Below, in pieces: positions 45,520 through 54,456 of a stretch of 64,000 bases of DNA. Numbering within the stretch: position 1 is the stretch's first letter; each line of letters opens with the position of its first letter. The DNA lies in the NCBI RefSeq assembly GCF_026651855.1, contig NZ_CP093280.1:1218001-1282000 (forward strand). Reading direction: 5' to 3'. The translations under genes and the position numbers were made by a program. Under the pieces are notes generated by a model. It saw nothing but the letters and a program-made list of their open reading frames with translations. It searched no databases and had not been told where the DNA came from. This stretch comes from Pseudomonas silvicola. Its GTDB lineage: Bacteria > Pseudomonadota > Gammaproteobacteria > Pseudomonadales > Pseudomonadaceae.

Positions 45520-47130
45520 ATGAGCATCATATCGATCGGTGTCAGCGGTCTGAATGCGGCACAAGTGGCCCTCAGCACCAGCAGCAACAACATCACCAAC
45601 GTGTATACCGATGGCTACAACCTGGAGTCTGCATCGCTGGCCGCGAGCACCACGGGGGGCGTGGAGGTAACCAGTGTCGATCGTACGTTCGACCAGTTTA
45701 TCGCGGCCCAGCTGAATGCGTCCACCAGCACCGAAAGCGCGTTGAGCACCTACTCGACACAAGTTTCGCAAGTCGATGACCTGCTGGCCGACAGCACCTC
45801 GGACCTCGACACCCTGATGCAGGATTTCTTCTCCTCGGTGCAGACCATGAGCAGCGATGCCAGCGACTCGGCGGCGCGCGAAGAAGTGATAGGTTCGGCA
45901 GAAACCCTGGTGTCCCAGTTCAATTCCCTGGGCAGCTACCTGGATGACATGCAGAGCAGCGTCAACTCCCAGCTTGGCGACCAGGTCGACCAGGTCAATG
46001 ACATCACTGACCAGATCGCTACCCTCAACCAGCAGATCAGTGCGCTGGGCAGTAACTCGGACTCGGCCAACACCCTGATGGACCAGCGCGACGCCCTGGT
46101 TACCTCGCTGAATGAGCTGGTGGATGTCGACCTCACCGTACAGGACAACGGCAGCTACAGCCTGTCCCTGAGCAATGGTCTGTCGCTGGTGTCCGGTAAT
46201 CAAAGCTTCGAATTGGCAACTACCACCTCCGCTAGCGACCCGTCGCAGACGGTGGTCAGCTACGTGGATGCCGCCGGCAACGAAACCGAACTGGACGAGT
46301 CGACCATCAGCGGCGGCTCCATCGGTGGCCTGTTGACCTTCCGCAGCGAAACCCTCGATACCGCGCAGAATCAACTGGGGCAGATGGCCGTTGCCCTGGC
46401 CAGCGCTTTCAATGCCCTGCAAACCAGTGGCACGGACCTCAATGGCGACACCGGCACCGCATTCTTTTCGGTGGCCGACCCGGTGGTGTACAGCAATACC
46501 GACAACACCGGCAGCGCCAGCCTGAGTGCGAGCTTTTCCGATGACCTGGACAGCCTTACCACTAGCAATTACACCGTCAGCTATTCGGATGCCGACGGCT
46601 ACACCGTCACTGATGCCAGCACCGGCAAGGCCGTGGACAGCAGCTATGACGCCGACACCGGCACCCTCGGCTTCGGCGGCCTGACCGTGACCATCAGCGG
46701 CACTGCCAACGATGGCGACAGCTTCCTGGTCAAGCCCCTGAGCAGCGCCGCCAGCACGCTGGACACCGAAATCGATGACCCGTCGCTGATCGCCGCGGGC
46801 GCCGGTGGCGGGGACAGTGACAACAGCATCGCCCTGGAAATGCTCGACTTGCAGAACCAGGACCTGGTGGGCGGTACGTCCACCCTGACCGAAGCCTATG
46901 CATCGCTGGTCAGCAAAGTAGGCAGCACCACCAGTTCCATCAGCACGCAACTGGACAACCAGACCAGCGTCACCGAACAACTGACCACCCTGCAGCAATC
47001 CTCATCGGGGGTAAACCTGGATGAAGAAGCCGCCGACCTGGTGCGCTATCAGGCTTATTACCAGGCCTGCGCGAAAATCGTCGAAGTGGGTTCCACCGTG
47101 CTCGACACCATCCTGAGCATGGATGCCTGA
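45520..47130 (+). CDS. flgK: Flagellar hook-associated protein 1 (FlgK)
   Basis: The 536-residue junction protein has conserved D0 ends (MSIISIGVSGLNAAQVALST and EAADLVRYQAYYQACAKIVE) and a long variable, Asp/Ser/Thr-rich middle. It carries only four lysines. Cys517 in YYQACAKIV is unusual, since most homologues have Ser or Ala there and axial proteins rarely hold cysteine. It joins hook to filament. A sigma28 promoter lies 28 bp upstream. flgL follows 16 bp later. Confidence 0.95.
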   Translation: MSIISIGVSGLNAAQVALSTSSNNITNVYTDGYNLESASLAASTTGGVEVTSVDRTFDQFIAAQLNASTSTESALSTYSTQVSQVDDLLADSTSDLDTLMQDFFSSVQTMSSDASDSAAREEVIGSAETLVSQFNSLGSYLDDMQSSVNSQLGDQVDQVNDITDQIATLNQQISALGSNSDSANTLMDQRDALVTSLNELVDVDLTVQDNGSYSLSLSNGLSLVSGNQSFELATTTSASDPSQTVVSYVDAAGNETELDESTISGGSIGGLLTFRSETLDTAQNQLGQMAVALASAFNALQTSGTDLNGDTGTAFFSVADPVVYSNTDNTGSASLSASFSDDLDSLTTSNYTVSYSDADGYTVTDASTGKAVDSSYDADTGTLGFGGLTVTISGTANDGDSFLVKPLSSAASTLDTEIDDPSLIAAGAGGGDSDNSIALEMLDLQNQDLVGGTSTLTEAYASLVSKVGSTTSSISTQLDNQTSVTEQLTTLQQSSSGVNLDEEAADLVRYQAYYQACAKIVEVGSTVLDTILSMDA

Positions 47131-47146
47131 CAAGGAGGCTTGACCG

Positions 47147-48346
47147 ATGCGTATTTCCACCCAGACCGTCTACAGCCAGGGCCTGAGCAACATGCTCACC
47201 CAGGAAGCCGCCTACCTGGACGCCAGCAGCGAGGTGTCCAGCGGCAAGCGCGTGGTAAACCCTTCCGACGATTCGTCGGCGGCCGCCCAGGCAGTGGTGG
47301 TGCAACAGGCTTCGTCGCTCAACGACCAGTACGCCGCTTCGCGCACCTCGGTGACCACGTCGTTGTCCACCGAAGAGAGCGCCCTGGACAGCATCAGCGA
47401 TGCCATCACCAGCGCCAAGACCCTGTTGATCCAGGCTGGCGACGGCACCCTCAGTGATGATGACCGCGCGTCCATCGCCACTTCGCTGCAAGGCATCTAC
47501 GACACGCTGGTGTCCCTGGCCAATACCACGGACAGCAACGGCAACTACATTTTTTCCGGCTACCAGAGCGAGAGCCAGACGTTCGTAGCAGACGCCGACG
47601 GCAACCTCACCTACCAGGGCGACGACAACGCGGTGATGCAGCAGATCAGCGCCACCGAGACCATCGCCAGTGGTGACACCGGCCAGAGCGTGTTTCTCAG
47701 TGTTGGCAGCTCCGCCGGCTTCGTCGCCCAGGCCAGTGCCGACAACAGCGGGTCGGTAACTTTCGACGGGCCGGACATCACTGACAGCAGCGCTACCAAC
47801 TACGGTACCTCCTTCACCCTGACCTTCGCCGTGGACGACGACGGTGCAACCACTTATAGCGTCGATGGCGGTGACGCGGTGGCCTACGAATCGGGCGATA
47901 CCGTGGAGGTCAACGGCCTGTCCATGACCCTGGAAGGCGAGCCGGCCGACGGCGACAGCATCAGCGTCAGCGCGGCCGCCGAGGCCGACCCGGACCTGTT
48001 CAGTACCCTGCAGAACATCATCACGGCCCTGAACACTCCGGTGGAAGACGAGGCCGATCAGGCGGCGCTGAGCAACACCCTGTCCACCAGCAGCCGAGAG
48101 CTGGACAACGCTTTGGACAACGTCCTGACGGTACGCACCTCGGTGGGCACGCGCATGAACGAGATCGATGTGCTGGACACGGTGGGCGATGACATGTCGC
48201 TGACTTATGCCACCAGCCTGTCGAACCTCACCGACGCCGACTACACCACGTCGGTATCCAACTACACTGCCCTGCAGGTCGCCTTGCAGGCAGCGCAGCA
48301 GACTTTCGCCAGCGTGCAGGACATGACCCTGTTCGACTACATCTGA
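47147..48346 (+). CDS. flgL: Flagellar hook-associated protein 3 (FlgL)
   Basis: The 399-residue junction protein starts MRISTQTVYSQGLSNMLTQE, with DASSEVSSGKRVVNPSDDSS, the flagellin-like N-terminal helix. The C-terminal helix region has LTDADYTTSVSNYTALQVAL. It is very acidic, with two lysines. The flagellin-like ends place it between FlgK and the filament. The gene ends six bases before the converging fliR stop. Confidence 0.94.
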   Translation: MRISTQTVYSQGLSNMLTQEAAYLDASSEVSSGKRVVNPSDDSSAAAQAVVVQQASSLNDQYAASRTSVTTSLSTEESALDSISDAITSAKTLLIQAGDGTLSDDDRASIATSLQGIYDTLVSLANTTDSNGNYIFSGYQSESQTFVADADGNLTYQGDDNAVMQQISATETIASGDTGQSVFLSVGSSAGFVAQASADNSGSVTFDGPDITDSSATNYGTSFTLTFAVDDDGATTYSVDGGDAVAYESGDTVEVNGLSMTLEGEPADGDSISVSAAAEADPDLFSTLQNIITALNTPVEDEADQAALSNTLSTSSRELDNALDNVLTVRTSVGTRMNEIDVLDTVGDDMSLTYATSLSNLTDADYTTSVSNYTALQVALQAAQQTFASVQDMTLFDYI

Positions 48347-48352
48347 CCGGCT

Positions 48353-49144
48353 TCAGCCGGGCATGATCATGTTGCCGACCAGCATCTGCATGAAGTGCAG
48401 CGATTCATCCAACAGCAGCTGGATGAAATGCCCCAGGTGGCTGGTCAGCGCCATGATCAGCACCAGCCCGGTACTCAGGGTCACCGGAAAGCCCACGGCA
48501 AACACGGTCAGTTGCGGCGCCGCGCGGTTGAGAATGCCCATGGCCAGGTTGATGATCAGCAGCGCCGCCACCATGGGCAGGGCCAGCAGCAGGCCGGTGA
48601 GGAACACGCGGCTGCCGTAGCGGGCGATCATTTCCCAAGAAGACGGGTCGAAATGCAGGTTGCCCACCGGCAGGCTCTGGAAGGTACTGGCCAGCAGGCG
48701 CAGCACCAGCAAGTGGCCGTCCAGCGCCAGGAACATCAGCAGGGTAGTCATGCTCAGTAGCCGCGACAGCACCATGGTGTTGGTGTTGCTTTCCGCCGAA
48801 TAGAAACTGGCGAACGCCAAACCCATCTGCATGCCGCAGATCTCCCCAGCCATTTCCACAGCCGCCAGGGTCACGCGCATGACCATGCCCAGGCTGGCGC
48901 CGATCAACAGTTGTTCCACGGCGATACCCAGCCCTTCCCAGGACACGATGGCCACGTCCGGCATGGGCGGCAGCACCGGTGAAAGCAGCACGCTGAGCAA
49001 CAGTGCCAGGCCGATTTTCACGCTGTTGGGGATGATGGTGTGACCCAGCAGCGGGTCCACCAGCATGAACGCAGCAATGCGGCACAGCGGCCAGAAGAAC
49101 AGCGCCAGCCATTGCTGCAACTGCGCGGTGTCGATGTCCAGCAT
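48353..49144 (-). CDS. fliR: Flagellar export apparatus protein FliR
   Basis: The 263-residue inner-membrane protein has about six membrane segments, with the FliR-typical FFWPLCRIAAFMLVDPLLGH start and the LLLALPMVAALLIINLAMGILNRAAPQLTVF core. It closes the type III export channel together with FliP and FliQ. It ends the long fliF-to-fliR run on the minus strand and faces flgL. Confidence 0.95.
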   Translation of the reverse strand: MLDIDTAQLQQWLALFFWPLCRIAAFMLVDPLLGHTIIPNSVKIGLALLLSVLLSPVLPPMPDVAIVSWEGLGIAVEQLLIGASLGMVMRVTLAAVEMAGEICGMQMGLAFASFYSAESNTNTMVLSRLLSMTTLLMFLALDGHLLVLRLLASTFQSLPVGNLHFDPSSWEMIARYGSRVFLTGLLLALPMVAALLIINLAMGILNRAAPQLTVFAVGFPVTLSTGLVLIMALTSHLGHFIQLLLDESLHFMQMLVGNMIMPG

Positions 49145-49150
49145 GGGTGG

Positions 49151-49420
49151 TCAGCCCACCAGGCCCGGCAGGCCCACCAGCAGGTCGCGGGTGAAGTCCA
49201 GGATCATGTCCATCATCAACGGCCCCGCCAGTACCAGTACCGCGCAGATACCGACGATCTTGGGGATGAACGACAGGGTCGATTCGTTGATCTGCGTCGC
49301 TGCCTGGAACAGGCTGACGACCAGGCCGACGGCCAGGGTAGTGAGCAGTAGCGGTGCGGCGACGAACAGGCTGACGCGCATGCCCCTGTAGGCCAGGTCC
49401 ATGACCATTTCCGGTGTCAT
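49151..49420 (-). CDS. fliQ: Flagellar export apparatus protein FliQ
   Basis: The 89-residue protein has two membrane segments (MRVSLFVAAPLLLTTLAVGLVV, VGICAVLVLAGPLMMDMIL) and the conserved ATQINESTLSFIPK loop. I place the start at the ATG at 49420, which gives the family length of about 89; the longer frame to 49495 overlaps fliP. It is six bases upstream of fliR. Confidence 0.95.
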   Translation of the reverse strand: MTPEMVMDLAYRGMRVSLFVAAPLLLTTLAVGLVVSLFQAATQINESTLSFIPKIVGICAVLVLAGPLMMDMILDFTRDLLVGLPGLVG

Positions 49421-49445
49421 CGTGGTAACGCTCCATAGGTGGATG

Positions 49446-50198
49446 TCAGGTGTAGAAGCTCTGGGCCAGGGAGCCCAGCAGCAGTTGCCAGCCATCCACC
49501 AGCACGAACAGCATCAACTTGAACGGCAACGAGATGGTCGCCGGCGGCACCATCATCATGCCCAGCGCCATCAGCACGCTGGCGACGATCAAGTCGATGA
49601 TCAGAAAGGGTACGAAAATGCTGAAACCGATCTGGAAGGCGGTCTTCAGCTCGCTGGTGACGAAGGCCGGCATCAGCACGCGCATGGGCACCTGGTCGGG
49701 GGTGTCCAGGTCCTGCAGGTCGGCGATGCGTGCATACATGGCCAGGTCGGTTTCGCGGGTCTGCTTGAGCATGAAACCGCGAAACGGCTGGCTGCCCTTG
49801 TCGAGCATTTCCTCAAGGCCTATCTGATTGTTGGAGAACGGCTGCCAGGCCGTGTCGTAGGCCTTGTTCAGCACCGGCGACATGACGAAGAACGTCAGAA
49901 ACAGGGCCAGGCCCAGCAACACCTGGTTGGGTGGTGCCGAAGTAGTACCGATGGCGGTGCGCAGCAGCCCCAGGACAATGATGATGCGGGTAAAACCGGT
50001 CATCATCAGTAACAGCGCCGGCAGGAAGGCCATGGACGACAGCAGCATCAGGGTTTGCAGGCTCAGCGACCATTGCTGGCTGCCGTTGCCCATGGCCTGG
50101 CTGGTGAAGGCCGCCAGGCCCGGGGCTTCCTGGGCCCAGGCGGTGTCGATCAGGGCCGGCAGCACAGTGGCAGCCAGGAGCATGGGGCGCAGGTTCAT
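49446..50198 (-). CDS. fliP: Flagellar export apparatus protein FliP
   Basis: The 250-residue protein has a cleavable-type signal (about residues 1-22) and four membrane segments, with [36 protein letters not shown] and [29 protein letters not shown]. It forms the core of the export gate. It overlaps fliO by four bases. Confidence 0.95.
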   Translation of the reverse strand: MNLRPMLLAATVLPALIDTAWAQEAPGLAAFTSQAMGNGSQQWSLSLQTLMLLSSMAFLPALLLMMTGFTRIIIVLGLLRTAIGTTSAPPNQVLLGLALFLTFFVMSPVLNKAYDTAWQPFSNNQIGLEEMLDKGSQPFRGFMLKQTRETDLAMYARIADLQDLDTPDQVPMRVLMPAFVTSELKTAFQIGFSIFVPFLIIDLIVASVLMALGMMMVPPATISLPFKLMLFVLVDGWQLLLGSLAQSFYT

Positions 50199-50584
50199 GG
50201 CGTGTCGTTTCCGGCGGGGGTCAGGCGTTGTTTCACGGCGGCCGCCAGGCGTTCGGCGAAGGCTGGTGCCAGCGGCGTGCCGGGTGCGGCAGGTTCATCG
50301 GCCGGGGCGGGCAGTTCCGACAGGGCGCTGATGTGCTGGGGTGTGACCCCCAGTACCAGCCAGCGCCCTTGCACCTGGACGATCACCACCCGCTCGCGCT
50401 GGCCCACTTGGGTGCTGCCGACCAGCCGCAGGTGCGCGCCGGGCCGGGTGTGGCCGGGGCGTAAGCGCTTGGCCAACCAGCCGCATAGCAGAATGCTGGC
50501 TACCACCACGGCGAAGGCCAGGCCGGTCTTGCCGAGCAAGGCCAGGCCCAGCAGGCTGTCGGGTGAGGAGGGCGGGTTGGTCAT
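50195..50584 (-). CDS. fliO: Flagellar assembly protein FliO
   Basis: The 129-residue protein has one membrane segment (residues about 10-32) and a cytoplasmic FliO domain ([28 protein letters not shown]) with an Ala/Pro-rich tail. FliO helps assemble FliP. It overlaps fliN and fliP by four bases each. Confidence 0.88.
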   Translation of the reverse strand: MTNPPSSPDSLLGLALLGKTGLAFAVVVASILLCGWLAKRLRPGHTRPGAHLRLVGSTQVGQRERVVIVQVQGRWLVLGVTPQHISALSELPAPADEPAAPGTPLAPAFAERLAAAVKQRLTPAGNDTP

Positions 50585-51060
50585 CGGTTGAGTTTCTGTA
50601 CCCGCTCGGACGGGGTAATGATCTCGGTGATGCGGATGCCATACTTCTCATCGACCACCACCACTTCGCCCTGGGCGATCAGGTAGCCGTTGATGAGGAT
50701 ATCCATCGGCTCGCCGGCCAGCCCGTCGAGTGCCAGCACCGAGCCCTGGGCCAGCTCCAGCAATTGCTTAATGGTCACCCGGGTACGCCCCAGTTCCACG
50801 CTGAGCTTGACCGGGATGTCCATGATCATTTCCAGGTCGCGGCTCACGGCGCCGCCGCCCTGGTTGTTCAGGGGGCGGAACACCTTGGCAGGCGCCGCGG
50901 CGGGGGCGTCCGCCGGGGCGCTTTCCTGTTCGGCCAGGGCTGCGGCCCATGGGTCATCCAGATCGGCATCATCGCCCTGCTCGGCCATGGCGCTGGCCCA
51001 TTCGTCTTCCAGCGATGGGTCTTGCGCCGGGGTGGGCTCGGGGGTGGTCGGTTCAGTCAT
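50581..51060 (-). CDS. fliN: Flagellar motor switch protein FliN
   Basis: The 159-residue switch component has an acidic, Ala/Pro-rich N-terminal extension (about 70 residues) and a C-terminal SpoA domain (about residues 80-150; MIMDIPVKLSVELGRTRVTIK, EPMDILINGYLIAQGEVVVVDEKYGIRIT). It forms the C-ring with FliG and FliM. It overlaps fliM by eight bases. Confidence 0.95.
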   Translation of the reverse strand: MTEPTTPEPTPAQDPSLEDEWASAMAEQGDDADLDDPWAAALAEQESAPADAPAAAPAKVFRPLNNQGGGAVSRDLEMIMDIPVKLSVELGRTRVTIKQLLELAQGSVLALDGLAGEPMDILINGYLIAQGEVVVVDEKYGIRITEIITPSERVQKLNR

Positions 51061-52105
51061 GGGCGGAGTCCTTGGCAGGGGGCACGGGGCCTTTCACGAA
51101 GCTGGCGGCTTCGGGGCCTACGGGCGAGTGGTCGATGAGGTCTTTCACCAGCAGGGCGCACAGGCCGTTCTGGCTGCCGTATTCGCAGGTCAGCACCGGC
51201 ACGCCGTCGACCTTGGCCACCAGGGTGTCGGGCAGCTCGATGGGCAGCACGTCGCCCACCTGCAGCGCCATGACCTGGCCGATGCTGGTGTCGATTTCGG
51301 TGAAGTCGGCCACCAGTTCGATATGCGATTGGGTGATCTCGCCGGCCATCTGGCGGTTCCAGGCCTTCTCGGCGTCGGGATCGCTGTCGGTGAGGGGGCC
51401 ATTGAGCAACTGGCGCAGTGGCTCGATCATCAGGTAGGGAATGACGATGTTGAAATCACTGGCCAGGTTGCCCACTTCCAGGTGGAACGTGGTGTTGACC
51501 ACGATCTCGTTGGGCGAGCTGGTGATGTTGGCGAACTTGGCCTGCATTTCCGAGCGCAGGTATTCGATTTCCAGCGGGTACACCGAACTCCAGGCGTCCT
51601 GGTAGGCGCTGATGGCCAGGCTGAGCAGGCGGCGGATGATGCGCTGCTCGGTGCGGGTGAACTCGCGGCCCTCGGACTTGGCCAGGAAGCGTCCGTCGCC
51701 GCCGAAGAGGTTGTCCACCACCATGAACACCAGGTTGGGCGGGAACACCGTGAGCACCGTCCCGCGCAGCGGTTTCATCGCCAGCAGGTTGATGTTGGTG
51801 GGTACCGGCACGTGGCGCGAGAAATCGTTGAAGCTCTGGTAGCGCACGCTGTCCACGGTGATATCGGCGCTGCGCCGGATCAGGTTGAACAGGCCCATGC
51901 GGAAATAGCGGGCAAAGCGCTCGTTGATGATATCCAGGGCATGCAGCCGCTCGCGGATGACCCGATGCTGGGTGGCCGGGTCATAGGGGCGGATGTGGGC
52001 ATCCCAGGGCATCTGCTCGGTGCCGGCGGATGACTCGTCGTCACCGCTGACGCCGTTGAGCAGCGTATCGATCTCTTCCTGCGACAACAGGTCTTCTAAG
52101 GGCAT
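51053..52105 (-). CDS. fliM: Flagellar motor switch protein FliM
   Basis: The 350-residue protein begins with the CheY-P-binding peptide LLSQEEIDTLLNGVSGDDES. The CheC-like core (about 40-230) and a C-terminal SpoA domain (about 260-330; VGDVLPIELPDTLVAKVDGVPV) follow. The intact CheY-binding site implies chemotactic switching. It follows fliL by three bases. Confidence 0.96.
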   Translation of the reverse strand: MPLEDLLSQEEIDTLLNGVSGDDESSAGTEQMPWDAHIRPYDPATQHRVIRERLHALDIINERFARYFRMGLFNLIRRSADITVDSVRYQSFNDFSRHVPVPTNINLLAMKPLRGTVLTVFPPNLVFMVVDNLFGGDGRFLAKSEGREFTRTEQRIIRRLLSLAISAYQDAWSSVYPLEIEYLRSEMQAKFANITSSPNEIVVNTTFHLEVGNLASDFNIVIPYLMIEPLRQLLNGPLTDSDPDAEKAWNRQMAGEITQSHIELVADFTEIDTSIGQVMALQVGDVLPIELPDTLVAKVDGVPVLTCEYGSQNGLCALLVKDLIDHSPVGPEAASFVKGPVPPAKDSAHD

Positions 52106-52108
52106 GGG

Positions 52109-52564
52109 CTATTGCACGATGAAGTCGGTGTAAAGGACGTCGAGTATGGAAAGCTCGGGTTGGGGTGTTGTCAGCGGACGCTTGACCAGCTCCAGCACCT
52201 TGGCGGCCAAAGCGCTCTTGCCCTGGCTGGTCATCAGGGCGGTGCTGTCCTGTTCGCCCAGCAGCTTGAACAGCTGGCTGCGGATCTGTGGCACGTAGGA
52301 TTGCAGGAAGGCCTGGGTGGCCTTGTCGCCCACGCTGATGGCGAAGCCGACATACAGCAGGCGTTGTTCGTGCTGTGGGTTCTGCAGGTTGACGGTCAGC
52401 GGTGCGATGTTCACCAGCTGCGGCGCGGCCGGCGGTTCGACGGCCGCTTGGGCGGGGGCCTGCAGGCGGGTCACGTAGTACCAGGTGCCGGCGATGCTGG
52501 CGGCGGCCAGCAACACAACGCACAGGATCATGGGTAGCCAAGGGGTCTTGCGGGTCGTGCTCAT
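52109..52564 (-). CDS. fliL: Flagellar basal-body-associated protein FliL
   Basis: The 151-residue inner-membrane protein has one N-terminal membrane segment (WLPMILCVVLLAAASIAGTW) and a periplasmic domain (LVNIAPLTVNLQNPQHEQRL, LSILDVLYTDFIVQ). It surrounds and supports the stators. The gap to fliK is 126 bases. Confidence 0.9.
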   Translation of the reverse strand: MSTTRKTPWLPMILCVVLLAAASIAGTWYYVTRLQAPAQAAVEPPAAPQLVNIAPLTVNLQNPQHEQRLLYVGFAISVGDKATQAFLQSYVPQIRSQLFKLLGEQDSTALMTSQGKSALAAKVLELVKRPLTTPQPELSILDVLYTDFIVQ

Positions 52565-52690
52565 TGCCGGTGTCTTCGTAGGGTCTGATCAGACAAGCCG
52601 CGAGTATGACCATCACCGCGCCCCGACCATGGCCCGATAAAGCCGCCCAATACGCCGTATCTTGGCGTTTTGCCGTGGCATGGCGGGCTG

Positions 52691-53980
52691 TCAGGTGTAC
52701 AGGTCGATGCGCGTCATGAGCGGGGTGGGCTGAGCCTCGCTGGGGTCTTCGTCGGCGACGGCCCCGGCCCCGGCGCTGGCCGCAGGTGGGGCATAGGGGC
52801 TCTGCTCGCGCTGTGCCTGGCGCGAAGGCTGGTCACTGACCGAGGTGTCCCCCAGGGTGATGCCCTGGGCCGCCAAGGCTTCGCGCAATTGGGGCAGGGC
52901 CTGCTCCACGGCAGTGCGCACGGCTGGGTGAGCGCAGATGAACTGGGCCTGGGTGCCGCTGCTGTCCTGCTTGAGGCTGATGGACAACGGCCCAAGGTCG
53001 GCGGGATGCAGCTGCAGGTCCACCTGATGCTTGCCGCGCTGGTGCAGGTTGAGCACCTGCTGGCTGAGGCCGGTCTGCCATTGCGAACTGCCCACGGCAG
53101 CCGTCAGGATGGGGTTGCTTGTGTTTACTTGCGGGGATTCTTGGTTGACCGCAAGGGTGGCGCTGGGTGCCCAGGCGCTGAGGGTGTCCAGCGGCGGCGG
53201 GCTGGGCGTATCGCTGTCGGCGCTGGTGTCGGTGTCCTCGGAAGCCGTGACCGTCGCGGCCGCGACAGCGGTCGTGGTGATCGTTTCTGCCGGGCCGCTA
53301 TCGGTTTGCGTCACGGTTGGCCGGGTGTCGGTCTTGGCGGGGGTGCGGGTGCTGGTGCTGGTGATACCAGGCAGGTCAGTGCTGCGCTGGCTGGCCAGCG
53401 GTGTTGCCTCCGGTGCCGCCTCGGCAGCCACGGGGCCCGCCACGGTAACCGCCACGGTCTCGGGCGCCACAAAGACCTGGGCGGCACTGGCATCGGGCGT
53501 GCCCGCGTTGTCGATCAGACGCATACGCTCGCGGATATGCTGCAATTGGCTGTTCGCGCTGTCGTCACCGCCGCTACCGGTGGCGGCCACTGTGTCTGCC
53601 AGCGGCATCGCGGGCTCGGAAACATCAACCTCTTGCGGCTCTTGCTGCACCGCAGCCGGTTGGGGCTTGGCCATAGCGGTCACGAAGGCGGGTACGCTGA
53701 TCGGCTGAGCCGCAGGTTGTGGCTCGGCAACCGTGGGTTCAGGCAGGTCGACGGCGGGCATCTCGGTATCTACCGTCGGCGGGCTTGGCTCGGCCAAAGC
53801 CACTGTTGCTTCGGCCGCTGTTTCGACGGCGGCAACCGCGGCGGTCGGCTCGGCTTCCACCGGTTGCGCCTGGGTAGCCGCATCCAGTGCCTGGGCGAAG
53901 ATGCTGCCGTCGGTTCCGGTAGCGGCGGCCAGCGGTGTACTGGCGGTCGCGGGGCTGGCCAGCAATGCTGTGATGTCCAT
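52691..53980 (-). CDS. fliK: Flagellar hook-length control protein FliK
   Basis: The 429-residue secreted ruler has a low-complexity Ala/Pro/Thr/Glu-rich body (residues 1-300) and a C-terminal hook-control domain (about 320-400; KHQVDLQLHPADLGPLSISL and ALPQLREALAAQGITLGDTSV) that flips export specificity. I start at the ATG at 53980 (MDITALL); an in-frame TTG at 53992 would overlap the end of fliJ. The body composition is typical of FliK. Confidence 0.92.
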   Translation of the reverse strand: MDITALLASPATASTPLAAATGTDGSIFAQALDAATQAQPVEAEPTAAVAAVETAAEATVALAEPSPPTVDTEMPAVDLPEPTVAEPQPAAQPISVPAFVTAMAKPQPAAVQQEPQEVDVSEPAMPLADTVAATGSGGDDSANSQLQHIRERMRLIDNAGTPDASAAQVFVAPETVAVTVAGPVAAEAAPEATPLASQRSTDLPGITSTSTRTPAKTDTRPTVTQTDSGPAETITTTAVAAATVTASEDTDTSADSDTPSPPPLDTLSAWAPSATLAVNQESPQVNTSNPILTAAVGSSQWQTGLSQQVLNLHQRGKHQVDLQLHPADLGPLSISLKQDSSGTQAQFICAHPAVRTAVEQALPQLREALAAQGITLGDTSVSDQPSRQAQREQSPYAPPAASAGAGAVADEDPSEAQPTPLMTRIDLYT

Positions 53981-53988
53981 GGAGGCTC

Positions 53989-54441
53989 TCAAGTACGGGA
54001 GAAGTGGCCGGGCTGCTGGTGCATCCGGGCGCCGAGTTCGTCGCTCTGGCGTTGTTCGCGGCGGTTGGCCACTTGCTGCTCTTGCGCGGCGCGGCGCTGC
54101 AGCAGGGCTTCATACGCATGGGCCTTGCGCCATTCGGCCTGCCAGGCCTGTTTGCTCTTGTCGATCTCCGCCTGTTGCTTGACCATGCTGTTGCGCGCCC
54201 GGTCCATGGCAGTGTCCAGCGACGCCAGGAAGGCCCGGTAGTTCGCCAAGCTGGCGGGGCTCATGCCCTCCGCGTGCAAGGTGTTCTGCAAGCTTTGGCG
54301 GTATTCCTGCTGATACTGCTGCAGGGTTTTCAGCTGCCCCGCCAGCTGGCGCAGGGCCTGGCGCTGCTGGGCCAGGGTGCGGGCGGCGCCATCGCGGGCT
54401 TTGTGAGCCCGTTCAGCGAGCAGGTCGAGGGACGATGTCAT
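53989..54441 (-). CDS. fliJ: Flagellar export chaperone/ATPase stalk FliJ
   Basis: The 150-residue all-helical coiled-coil protein is rich in Gln, Ala and Arg (QYQQEYRQSLQNTL, KQAWQAEWRKAHAYEALLQR), as expected for FliJ. It sits in the FliI ring as a central shaft. It lies between fliI (15 bp upstream) and fliK. Similarity is weak but position is decisive. Confidence 0.9.
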   Translation of the reverse strand: MTSSLDLLAERAHKARDGAARTLAQQRQALRQLAGQLKTLQQYQQEYRQSLQNTLHAEGMSPASLANYRAFLASLDTAMDRARNSMVKQQAEIDKSKQAWQAEWRKAHAYEALLQRRAAQEQQVANRREQRQSDELGARMHQQPGHFSRT

Positions 54442-54456
54442 GGCACTGCCTCCTGA

